Positions 43,184 through 53,400 of a stretch of 64,000 bases of DNA are shown here, in pieces (within the stretch, counting starts at the first letter, position 1; each line of letters starts with the position of its first letter). This DNA comes from Spongiimicrobium salis (lineage in GTDB: Bacteria; Bacteroidota; Bacteroidia; Flavobacteriales; Flavobacteriaceae), in NCBI RefSeq assembly GCF_043678055.1, contig NZ_JBHEQA010000008.1:1-64000 (forward strand). The letters run 5' to 3'. Below the pieces are notes generated by a model, which ran no database searches, had not been told where the DNA came from, and was given only the letters and a program-made list of their open reading frames with translations. A program made the translations under genes and the position numbers.

Positions 43184-44002
43184 ATGGATGAATTGAAAAC
43201 CTTGGCAACCAAATCACTGACTACCATTATTGACCAAATAGCAGGTGTTCTGCCCAATATTGTAGGGGCGATCGTAGCATTGCTTATAGGATGGATTATT
43301 ATCAAAATTGTACTCTTTATCCTCAAGAAAATCCTTAAAGTGGCCAAAATTGAAAAGGTATCCCAAAGAATCAATGATGCGGGGCTTTTTGGGGATGATA
43401 GTAAAATTAAAATAGATATCTCTAAAATTCTTCTGGCTTTTGTAAAATGGCTGTTCATGTTGGTATTCATTATTGTGGCCGCGGATATCATAGGCTTATC
43501 CATTATTTCTACAGAAATTGCCAATCTATTGCGCTATTTGCCCATACTGCTCAGTGCTATGGTCATTTTTATGATCGGGATGTTTGCCGCCCGAATGATA
43601 AAGAAAGCTTTGGTCAGTGTTTTTGATTCCATGGGAATGGGAGGGTCAAAAATTATTGGCAATGTCATCTTTTACATCATTGCTATTTTTGTTACGATTA
43701 CGGCCCTGAATCAAGCGGGAATCGATACCACTATTATTACAAGTAATTTCACTATCATTTTAGGGGCGTTTTTATTGGCAATGGCTTTAGGCTTTGGCCT
43801 AGGCTCTAGAGAGATTGTTGGGGATTTACTACGGTCCTTTTACGCCAGGAAAAACTATGCTGTAGGCGATAAAATCAAAATTGACGATATTAAAGGAACC
43901 ATTGAGTCTATAGACAATATGACCATGACTTTGGATACCAAAGAAGGTAAAATTGTACTTCCTATCAAAGAAGTTGCCGAAAGTAGGGTGAAAATAGGCT
44001 AA
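43184..44002 (+). CDS. MscS-like mechanosensitive ion channel
   Basis: A 272-residue membrane protein with five or so helices (about 21-47, 84-103, 110-130, 150-170, 178-200) of the TM-helix-repeat type. A pore-lining segment AFLLAMALGFGLGSREIVGDLLRSFYARKNYAVGD leads into a short beta domain (DKIKIDDIKGTIESIDNMTMTLDTKEGKIVLPI), the core of MscS domains. The large C-terminal MscS domain is absent, as in small CmpX-type relatives. It is the third gene of the sigma-factor operon, suggesting an envelope or osmotic stress link. Confidence 0.85.
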   Translation: MDELKTLATKSLTTIIDQIAGVLPNIVGAIVALLIGWIIIKIVLFILKKILKVAKIEKVSQRINDAGLFGDDSKIKIDISKILLAFVKWLFMLVFIIVAADIIGLSIISTEIANLLRYLPILLSAMVIFMIGMFAARMIKKALVSVFDSMGMGGSKIIGNVIFYIIAIFVTITALNQAGIDTTIITSNFTIILGAFLLAMALGFGLGSREIVGDLLRSFYARKNYAVGDKIKIDDIKGTIESIDNMTMTLDTKEGKIVLPIKEVAESRVKIG

Positions 44003-44032
44003 AAAAAAGCTAGCACGTTGCCATGCTAGCTT
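44003..44032 (-). terminator. Intrinsic terminator of the OmpA-family gene
   Basis: AAGCTAGCA (44007-44015) pairs perfectly with TGCTAGCTT (44024-44032) around an 8-nt loop. Read on the minus strand it is followed by an eight-base T-run (44001-44008), so it terminates the porP-ompA message arriving from the right; the MscS gene ends at its edge. Confidence 0.82.
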
Positions 44033-44055
44033 AGACACTATATTGGGTTTGGCTA

Positions 44056-46017
44056 TTATTTTGACTTAGCGACCAAGGTATTCGGACGGTCGTTCTTAAT
44101 TTGAATGATAGGGAATTCTGTTCTTCTATTCAATTCCAGTTCCTCAGCAGTACAGTCTTTTTTACCTGTACATGTATTGATTGTTTTTCGCTTGCCATAT
44201 CCTTTGTAGGAAAGGATGTGATTTTCAGGAACGCCGTGCTCAATAAGGTACTCATAGGTAGATTTTGCCCTTCGTTCAGATAAAGCATCGTTATAGGCAT
44301 GGCTTCCAACGGGATCCGTATGAGCTTCCAATTTAATGATCATTTCTGGATAGGTCTGTGTCATCAATTTTACCACTTTGTCCAATTCTAGGGCCGCATC
44401 GGGTCGAATATCACTTTTATTAAAATCAAAATAGATTTTATTAAGATCGGCCAATATCTTCAGATCCAGTACGGGTTCTAAAATAATGTCTTGTTGTACG
44501 ATCCTTGTTTTCCTTGATATCGTATGCGTATTAAAGTAGATGAATTTGTGCGGATGTGTTTTTCGGACCGCTTCGATCATATAATTGGCTTTACGATTGA
44601 CAAACATTTTATAATGTCCGTCTTTATCGGTAAGAACATCAGCTATTTTTTTGTTGGTGACCTGATCGATCAAGGTTATCATCACACTGTCCAAAGGTTG
44701 ATAGTTAACCCCATCCCGTACAATACCTTCAACAGATAAAGAAGGGGTAAATTCAAATTTATAAATATCATCGCCGCCTTGACCTCCTTCTCTATTGGAA
44801 CTGATGTATCCGTTGATACCGTCTTCAAAAGCAAAATAACCAAAATCGTCACTGCTACTGTTAATGGGACGCCCCAGATTAATAACATCGATGAGCTTCC
44901 CCTGATCGTCCGAGACGGTAGAGAACACGTCCATTTGTCCAAATCCAACATGTCCGTCCGATGAAAAGAATAGGGTTCCTTCGGCATTGATAAAAGGGAA
45001 CATTTCGTTTCCTTCAGTATTGATAACAGGACCCGCATTGATGGAAGGTCCTATCCCACCTCTGTCATGTATCTCTGAATAATAAATATCTGTTCCACCG
45101 TAACCTCCAGGTCTATCCGAGGTATAGTAAATTCTTTTACGTTCTGGACTTACAAAAGGATGACCCGTAGAAAAGTAATCACTATTGATTCTTAAATTCC
45201 TGTTGGTGATCCATTCTCCATCCTTTTTTATGGCACTATATATTTTTAAATTAATTTCATCCTCTGCACCGTAACCTTTTTTCTTTTTATAGTAATTGTT
45301 CCGCGTAAAATAGATGATGGTATCATTCTTATAATCTGTACTGAATACTATAGAACTTTCATGAAATTTGGTATTCACATCCCCAGATAATTTTTCTGGA
45401 ACCGCCTCTAGATCTCCTTCTTTGATCATGAATAGATCTAACCAAGGTTCCTCATTCCACCCATATTCTTCGCCATTGATTTTGTCCTTTCGTGATGAAG
45501 CAAAATAAAGTTTTCCTTCATGGGCAAATACCCCAAAATCGGCTTCTTTGGAATTGAAGGCCACCGGCTCTAGATCGTAGCGTTGTCTACTGTTGAATAC
45601 CACTGAAGCCAAAGTCCCATCTTTTAGAAATCGTTTTACACGGGAGTCATTTTTATTGAATTTCTTGTATTTTTTTAGCCACTTTTCGGCTTTCTTACGT
45701 TGGCCATCGCTATATAAGGCCATGCCGTATTTAAAGTAATAATCTGTTGGAATACTGGCATCATTGATTACAGCCTCAAAATGAGGAATGGAGTTCTTGT
45801 AATCACGGATCAGTAAATAGCATTCGGCCAATTGTTGATGGGCGTAATTTGTATTGAAATTACCGACGACCATCTTTTCGTATTCCTTTATAGCCTTTGC
45901 ATAGGAGAATTGACCAAAATAATAATCCCCTCTTTTTTGAGCGCCATATTGGGCAAACATCAATTGAGAAAACAATATTAGGATGATAAAAGCGGTTTTT
46001 TTCAGAACTATTTTCAT
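44056..46017 (-). CDS. PorE-like OmpA-family protein (TPR + PD40 + CarboxypepD_reg + OmpA)
   Basis: A 653-residue periplasmic/outer-membrane protein with the four-part layout of PorE-type T9SS proteins: signal 1-22, TPR-like helices about 25-125, PD40/WD40-like beta-propeller about 165-420 (repeated YYTSDRPGGYGGTDIY, FFSSDGHVGFGQMDVF), a CarboxypepD_reg domain about 427-515 and an OmpA_C domain 525-640. The OmpA peptidoglycan-binding residues Asp568 (in EAHTDPVG) and Arg583 (in LSERRAKSTYEYL) are present. It would anchor the secretion complex of its neighbour PorP/SprF to peptidoglycan. 37 bp after porP, same transcript. Confidence 0.9.
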   Translation of the reverse strand: MKIVLKKTAFIILILFSQLMFAQYGAQKRGDYYFGQFSYAKAIKEYEKMVVGNFNTNYAHQQLAECYLLIRDYKNSIPHFEAVINDASIPTDYYFKYGMALYSDGQRKKAEKWLKKYKKFNKNDSRVKRFLKDGTLASVVFNSRQRYDLEPVAFNSKEADFGVFAHEGKLYFASSRKDKINGEEYGWNEEPWLDLFMIKEGDLEAVPEKLSGDVNTKFHESSIVFSTDYKNDTIIYFTRNNYYKKKKGYGAEDEINLKIYSAIKKDGEWITNRNLRINSDYFSTGHPFVSPERKRIYYTSDRPGGYGGTDIYYSEIHDRGGIGPSINAGPVINTEGNEMFPFINAEGTLFFSSDGHVGFGQMDVFSTVSDDQGKLIDVINLGRPINSSSDDFGYFAFEDGINGYISSNREGGQGGDDIYKFEFTPSLSVEGIVRDGVNYQPLDSVMITLIDQVTNKKIADVLTDKDGHYKMFVNRKANYMIEAVRKTHPHKFIYFNTHTISRKTRIVQQDIILEPVLDLKILADLNKIYFDFNKSDIRPDAALELDKVVKLMTQTYPEMIIKLEAHTDPVGSHAYNDALSERRAKSTYEYLIEHGVPENHILSYKGYGKRKTINTCTGKKDCTAEELELNRRTEFPIIQIKNDRPNTLVAKSK

Positions 46018-46054
46018 GACAAATGAATTAGTAGGTTTTTAAGATTTGTGTTTT

Positions 46055-46960
46055 TTAGAAGTATCGAGGCGATTTGACTCCGCCTTTCTTTTTGGAAAAA
46101 GGCTCATAGATCAATACAATCTCATGAGTACCTGTACTGAATTGACTAAACTCGGAAGTTGGTAAGTCATAGGCATACCCTATTCGTACATCTTTGAACA
46201 CTTGATAGTCTAAAATAGCACCAAAATTGTTGGCAAAATTGAATCTATAGGTAGCACCGATCCACAATTTCTCGTACAAAAGAAAATTAGCCGATACATC
46301 ATACGTGGAAGGAGCTCCTTCCGTGAATTTTGTGATTACCGAAGGTTTAAACTTAAGATCGGGAGAAACATCCATAACTACACCCCCAATGGCGTAGTAA
46401 CTATTTCGTTCCAGAGCTTCAAATTCTCCGTTGTTGAGGTCGGTATTTAATATTCTGGGAGATGAAATCCCTGCAAACCAGCGATCAGAGCTGATATAGG
46501 CACCTACCCCAAAATTAGGATTCCAAACCGTGCCATTATTGTTAAAGAAATTGTCGGAAGCATCCGGCGTAGTAAGGTAATAACTTGTAAAACCTGCTTT
46601 TAAGCCAAAAGAAAGATTTACACCTTCTTGAACAGGAACGGTATATGAAAAATCCCCATAAATGTAGTTTGTTCGTTCAAAACCAAGATCATCGCTGATA
46701 TAGGAAAAACCAACACCCACTCTGTCATTTCGAAGTGGAGCATGTAAAGTAAATGTGCTAGTGGTAGGATTTCCGTCCAACCCAGACCATTGATTTCTAT
46801 GTAGGGCTGTAACATTAAGGTTCTCCCTACTTCCTGCATAGGCTGGATTTACAGAAACGGTATTGTACAAATACTGTGTAAATTGTGGTAGCTGTTGTGC
46901 ATTTCCCCAAATTCCCCAAAAGATCGCCACAGCGATCAAGACTTTTTTTGTGCGTATCAT
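46055..46960 (-). CDS. PorP/SprF-family type IX secretion outer-membrane protein
   Basis: A 301-residue beta-barrel protein. Signal peptide to about 21 (ending NAQ), then the hallmark LPQFTQYLYNTVSVNPAYAGSRENLNVTALHRNQWSGLDGNP split here over residues 22-64. The barrel repeats end in the family-typical ISSPRILNTD and YAYDLPTSEFSQFSTGTHEIVLIYEP segments. PorP/SprF proteins are needed to secrete or anchor type B cargo adhesins encoded next to them; here the cargo is the 2581-residue adhesin upstream. It forms an operon with the PorE-like gene downstream. Confidence 0.95.
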   Translation of the reverse strand: MIRTKKVLIAVAIFWGIWGNAQQLPQFTQYLYNTVSVNPAYAGSRENLNVTALHRNQWSGLDGNPTTSTFTLHAPLRNDRVGVGFSYISDDLGFERTNYIYGDFSYTVPVQEGVNLSFGLKAGFTSYYLTTPDASDNFFNNNGTVWNPNFGVGAYISSDRWFAGISSPRILNTDLNNGEFEALERNSYYAIGGVVMDVSPDLKFKPSVITKFTEGAPSTYDVSANFLLYEKLWIGATYRFNFANNFGAILDYQVFKDVRIGYAYDLPTSEFSQFSTGTHEIVLIYEPFSKKKGGVKSPRYF

Positions 46961-47366
46961 AGCGCTTTAATTTAAGTAGTGTTCTAGTTCCCCAAATGGA
47001 ATTAAAGATTTGGTCTTAATTCCTTCTACAAAGCAACAATAAAGGGGGGGTAGCAGGGAATATAACCGTCGAATAAGCCCTGAAATTCGTTAAGGGGAAC
47101 TTCCTTCGATGAATGGCATTTTTCTATAGATATAATTCATTTTCAGTAAGTTAAAAGGTATTTTGTCGTGTTTTTTTACAAAAATCGGATGATTGATAAC
47201 TGGTATCGGATGAACGACCTAGAGATTTGTTTTACAGGTCTTATTCTCATGAGAAATGGAAAATATAGACGTTCGATAAGCGTTCATTTAACCCGATAAA
47301 TGACAAGCTTGTACAAATCCGTTTTCTGGTAGAAAAACATTGAAGTTTGCTAAGGAAAAAAACATA
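46961..47366. other. Intergenic region between adhesin and porP
   Basis: About 400 bases that hold the presumed porP promoter. I see no clear promoter box, open frame or RNA gene here. The adhesin's terminator lies just to the right (47366). Confidence 0.4.
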
Positions 47367-47400
47367 AAAAAAGCCGACTTTGAAAAAGTCGGCTTTTTTT
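47366..47400 (-). terminator. Intrinsic terminator of the adhesin gene
   Basis: Perfect 15-bp arms, A-run plus GCCGACTT (47366-47380) and AAGTCGGC plus T-run (47386-47400), around a 5-nt loop. The stem has A and T runs on both sides, so it works in either direction. It lies 19 bp after the adhesin stop and before porP, which would cut or reduce read-through from adhesin to porP. Confidence 0.85.
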
Positions 47401-47419
47401 ACGGGTGTTCTATAGTGAA

Positions 47420-50400
47420 TTAGTTTGCGCCAATGTAAAGGAATCCATTGATGGTCTTAATATCACTGTTTTTAATATTTACAATATAGTAATACGTACC
47501 GGATGGAACTGTTCCCGAACTTCCAAACGAGCTGTTAGGAGCTACGGCATCCCAATCGTTTTGATAATCATCAGATCGGTAAACAATGTTCCCCCATCTA
47601 TTGAAAATCTGTACTTCAAAAATATAGTCACAGAACTCTGCTCCTTTAATTTCAAAGAAATCATTTTTCCCATCGCCATTAGCCGTAATGGTTTTGGAGA
47701 ACTCCAGTTGATCTACCCCACAAGGTACACAGTCTGCATGTACTTCTATGGTAAATTCCGCAAGATAGTTACAGCTGGCCTGGGTGGCACTATACAAGAT
47801 AGTATAGGTTCCTAGTTCAAAAAGGGAAGGATCGAAGTTTCCTTGTGGCAAATCGATATTGCTTCCGTCAATGGTAAATGTTCCATTGGCATCAAAAGAA
47901 GAAGGCAAATAAGATGTCAGATCAATAGCATTGTCTTCAACACATAGGCTAATACTTATTTCTTCCAATTTTGGTTGTAGCACAAATACAATTTGCTCAA
48001 AATGTCCTGTATTTCCACAAGCATCCGTTACATCCCAAGATCTTATGATCATATAATCATCTGAGGTATCGGAGAACTCCTCTACTTCATTGAACACTAC
48101 TTGATAATCACCGCAACCTCCCGTAAAGACAAGCTCTGGTACTTCTGGAATAGCATCCCCACAAGTAATGGTTATTTCTTCCTCATAATCATTTACTGAA
48201 ATTGGTCCGGTAGGATCAATAGTCAATATCTGTGTATGATTTACAGGGTTTCCAGAACAATCCATGGCCCTCCATACTCTGGTAATGGTATACCCTTCTG
48301 CACAATTGGCATCGTTGGTGATGGTTTCAATAAAGGAAACATCTACGTGAGTATCACAATTATCCACGGCAGTAAGTACTTCTGCATCGGGAATACTATC
48401 ACAACTAACCGTCATGTTTTGCGGCAAAGTTTCTACAAAGGTAGGCGCCGTGGTATCTTCTACTTGAATAGTTTGTGTATGCACTGCTGTATTACCAGCA
48501 CAATCTGTAGCCGTCCAAGTTCGGATAATCTGATAGTTATTTGGACAACTAGCATCTTGATTTATGATTTCTTCATTAAAATCAACAGTGGCAATACCAC
48601 TACAATTATCGGTGGCAGTTAATACTTCTGCAACGGGAATCGTATCACAACTAGCTGTGGTATCTGTTGGCAAGCTGCCTACAAATTCAGGCTTATCCCT
48701 ATCCAAGACTGTGATGGTTTGGATATGCTCTGTGGTGAACCCATTACAATTGGTTACAGTCCACGTTCTGGTAATGGTATACTCAGAAGGACAAGCGTCT
48801 GTATCTCCAGAGATAATGTCATCGTGATGTGTTAAGGTAACATCACATGCTCTATCTATTACAATGGTATCCGTAGCTGGAATATCATCACAAGAATCTA
48901 CGGTAAGATCCATAGGATAACCATCCGTACTATCATTATCTATAATATTTCCGTTGGCCTGTGGGGTGTTGATCCCGATAAGGGCAGTGGAGAGCCCTGA
49001 AAGGTCCACCACATATCCCTCGGTGTTCTCGATAAGGGCATCGTCCGTGATACTAACGGTGATATCCTGCGTTTCGTCATTGTTCCCCAAGAAGGTCAGC
49101 GTACCCGAGTTCGCGCTATAATCCTCCCCAGCGATGGCGGAACCATCGCCAGTGGCGAAGTCCATGGTAAAGCCTCCCGGAACGTTCCCGGTCAGCCTTA
49201 CGGTAAAGGTAGCGGTCCCGGCGGCCTCGTCCACGGTCACATTTGTATTGTCAAAATCGAGCCCCGTTCCGGCCACGGCATCGTTGTCGGTGATGTTCCC
49301 GTTGGCCTGGGGGGTATTGATCCCGATAAGGCTGGTGGATAGTCCTGAAAGGTCCACCACATATCCCTCTGTAGTTTCGATAAGGTTGTCATCGGTAATA
49401 TCGATAACGATATCCTGTGTTTCGTCATTGTTCCCCAAGAAGGTCAGCGTACCCGAGTTCGCGCTATAGTCCTCCCCAGCGATGGCGGAACCATCGGCAG
49501 TGGCGAAGTCCACGGTAAATCCTCCCGGTACGTTCCCGGTAAGCCTTACGGTAAAGGTAGCGGTCCCGGCGGCCTCGTCCACGGTCACGTCGGTATTGTC
49601 AAAATCAAGTCCCGTTCCGGCCACGGCATCGTTGTCGGTGATGTTCCCGTTGGCCTGGGGGGTATTGATCCCGATAAGGCTGGTGGAGAGTCCTGAAAGG
49701 TCCACCACATATCCCTCTGTAGTTTCGATAAGGGCATCATCGGTAATGTCGATAACGATATCCTGCGTTTCGTCATTGTTCCCCAAGAAGGTCAATGTCC
49801 CGGAGTTCGCACTATAGTCCTCTCCCGCGATGGCGGAACCATCGGCAGTGGCGAAGTCCATGGTAAATCCTCCCGGTACGTTCCCGGTCAATCTTACGGT
49901 AAAGGTAGCGGTCCCGGTGGCCTCGTCCACGGTCACATTTGTATTGTCAAAATCGAGTCCCGTCCCGGCCACGGCATCGTTGTCGGTGATGTTCCCGTTG
50001 GCCTGAGGGGTATTGATCCCGATAAGGGCAGTGGATAGTCCCGAAAGGTTTACCACATATCCCTCGGTGTTCTCTATAAGGGCATCGTCGGTAATGTCGA
50101 TCACGATATCCTGTGTTTCATCATTGTTCCCCAAGAAGGTCAAGGTCCCGGAGTTCGCACTATAGTCCTCCCCAGCGATGGCGGTACCATCGGCAGTGGC
50201 GAAGTCCACGGTAAATCCTCCCGGTACGTTCCCGGTCAATCTTACGGTAAAGGTAGCGGTCCCGGTGGCCTCGTCCACGGTCACGTCGGTATTGTCAAAA
50301 TCAAGTCCCGTTCCGGCCACGGCATCGTTGTCGGTGATGTTCCCGTTGGCCTGGGGGGTATTGATCCCGATAAGGGCAGTGGATAGTCCCGAAAGGTCCA

Positions 50401-53400
50401 CCACATATCCCTCGGTGTTCTCTATAAGGGCATCGTCGGTAATGTCGATAACGATATCCTGTGTTTCGTCATTGTTCCCCAAGAAGGTCAATGTCCCGGA
50501 GTTTGCGCTATAATCCTCCCCAGCGATGGCGGAACCATCGCCAGTGGCGAAGTCCATGGTAAAGCCTCCCGGAACGTTCCCGGTCAGCCTTACGGTAAAG
50601 GTAGCGGTCCCGGCGGCCTCGTCCACGGTCACATTTGTATTGTCAAAATCGAGCCCCGTTCCGGCCACGGCATCGTTATCGGTGATGTTCCCGTTGGCCT
50701 GGGGGGTATTGATCCCGATAAGGCTGGTGGATAGTCCTGAAAGGTCCACCACATATCCCTCTGTAGTTTCGATAAGGTTGTCATCGGTAATATCGATAAC
50801 GATATCCTGTGTTTCGTCATTGTTCCCCAAGAAGGTCAGCGTACCCGAGTTCGCACTATAGTCCTCTCCCGCGATGGCGGAACCATCGGCAGTGGCGAAG
50901 TCCATGGTAAATCCTCCCGGTACGTTCCCGGTAAGCCTTACGGTAAAGGTAGCGGTCCCGGCGGCCTCGTCCACGGTCACGTCCGTGGAATCAAAATCAA
51001 GTCCCGTTCCGGCCACGGCATCGTTGTCGGTGATGTTCCCGTTGGCCTGTGGGGTGTTGATCCCGATAAGGGCAGTGGAGAGTCCCGAAAGGTCCACCAC
51101 ATATCCCTCGGTGTTCTCTATAAGGGCATCGTCGGTAATATCGATAACGATATCCTGTGTTTCGTTATTGTTCCCCAAGAAAGTCAATGTCCCGGAGTTC
51201 GCACTATAGTCCTCTCCCGCGATGGCGGAACCATCGGCAGTGGCGAAGTCCACGGTGAACCCGCCCGGAACGTTCCCGGTAAGCCTTACGGTAAAGGTAG
51301 CGGTCCCGGCGGCCTCGTCCACGGTCACATTTGTATTGTCAAAATCAAGTCCCGTTCCGGCCACGGCATCGTTGTCGGTGATGTTCCCGTTGGCCTGAGG
51401 GGTATTGATCCCGATAAGGCTGGTGGATAGCCCCGAAAGGTCCACCACATATCCCTCGGTGTTCTCTATAAGGGCATCGTCGGTAATATCGATAACGATG
51501 TTCTGCGTTTCGTCATTGTTCCCCAAGAAGGTCAATGTCCCGGAGTTTGCGCTATAATCTTCCCCCGCGATAGCGGAACCATCGGCAGTGGCGAAGTCCA
51601 CGGTAAATCCACCAGGTACGTTCCCGGTCAATCTTACGGTAAAGGTAGCGGTCCCGGTGGCCTCGTCCACGGTCACATTTGTATTGTCAAAATCAAGTCC
51701 CGTTCCGGCCACGGCATCGTTGTCGGTGATGTTCCCGTTGGCCTGAGGGGTATTGATCCCGATAAGGGCAGTGGATAGTCCCGAAAGGTCCACCACATAT
51801 CCCTCGGTGTTCTCTATAAGGGCATCGTCGGTAATGTCGATCACGATATCCTGTGTTTCGTCATTGTTCCCCAAGAAGGTCAATGTCCCGGAGTTTGCGC
51901 TATAATCCTCCCCAGCGATGGCGGAACCATCGGCAGTGGCGAAGTCCACGGTAAATCCTCCCGGTACGTTCCCGGTCAATCTTACGGTAAAGGTAGCGGT
52001 CCCGGTGGCCTCGTCCACGGTCACGTCGGTATTGTCAAAATCAAGTCCCGTTCCGGCCACGGCATCGTTGTCGGTGATGTTCCCGTTGGCCTGTGGGGTG
52101 TTGATCCCGATAAGGGCAGTGGAGAGTCCCGAAAGGTCCACCACATATCCCTCGGTGTTCTCTATAAGGGCATCGTCGGTAATATCGATAACGATGTTCT
52201 GCGTTTCGTCATTGTTCCCCAAGAAGGTCAATGTCCCGGAGTTTGCGCTATAATCTTCCCCCGCGATGGCAGAACCATCGGCAGTGGCGAAGTCCACGGT
52301 AAATCCACCAGGTACGTTCCCGGTAAGCCTTACGGTAAAGGTAGCGGTCCCGGCGGCCTCGTCCACGGTCACATCGGTATTGTCAAAATCAAGTCCCGTC
52401 CCTGCCACGGCATCGTTGTCGGTGATGGTTACAATCCCTTGGTTATCGGCAATAGTTACCACACCTTCACTAACAAGATTGTTTAAATCTAAAAGATAGG
52501 TCTCGGTTTCTTCTATAAGATCATCATCATTCACGTTTAAAACAATAGGTTGTGTATCTCCATCTGTACTGTTAGCAGGAAATGAAACTTGACCCGTTGC
52601 AGCCACATAATCATTTCCGGCAAGAGCCGTAGCATCTGCAGTAGAAAAATCAATCGTAAATGCTTCCTGAACGTTTCCGTTAAGAGTAACCTCTAAATTA
52701 AAACTTCCTGTGGCTTCATCCACAGTAACATCTGCTATTCGTATTGAAGCATTGTCGTTATCGTTGATAGTACCTGTACCGGTAGCTTTATTGATAACAG
52801 TAACATTGGGTGTTAGATTGCTCAATTCCACGGTAAATGTTTCCGTAGCTTCCACTAAAAGGTCATCTACTATGGTAACACTGATGTTTTGAATCTCCCC
52901 GTGATTTCCATTAAAGGAGAGGGAAGAAGTGGTTATTTCGTTAAAATCGTTTGGAGCACTGGCCGTAGCATTTGCTGTGGCATAGTCCACAGAAAACGCA
53001 CCAAACTCTCCAGTAAGACGTACAGCAAAGGTTGCCGTACCATCACCTTCATTTACACCAATATCATTAATGGTAAGACCTAATGGATCTCCATTTTCTG
53101 TAACAAATACACGTTGCACGTGTATCGTTTCGTTTCCGGCACAATCTGATGCGGTCCAAGTTCTTATGATGGTGTAGGTATCACTCGTATTATCTCCAAC
53201 AAAGGTTTCGTTAAGTACTACCAAAGGATTGGAATCACAAGTATCACTGGCAGTCAGAATATCTGCTGTTGGGATATTATTGGCGGCTGCAGGAATATCT
53301 GCGGGCAAAGTACCGTCAAATACTGGAGCCGTAGTATCTTCAATGGTAATTACTTGTGTAAAGGTTTCACTTGTTCTACCACAGGCATCTGTAAAAGTCC

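Noticed and set aside
48929..52408. Regular repeats resembling a CRISPR array
   Set aside because: Units are 348 bp, contiguous and in one reading frame, with no short repeats and unique spacers.
49134..52499. Series of 111-codon plus-strand frames spaced 348 bp
   Set aside because: Antisense shadows of the Calx-beta repeats; their spacing equals the repeat unit.
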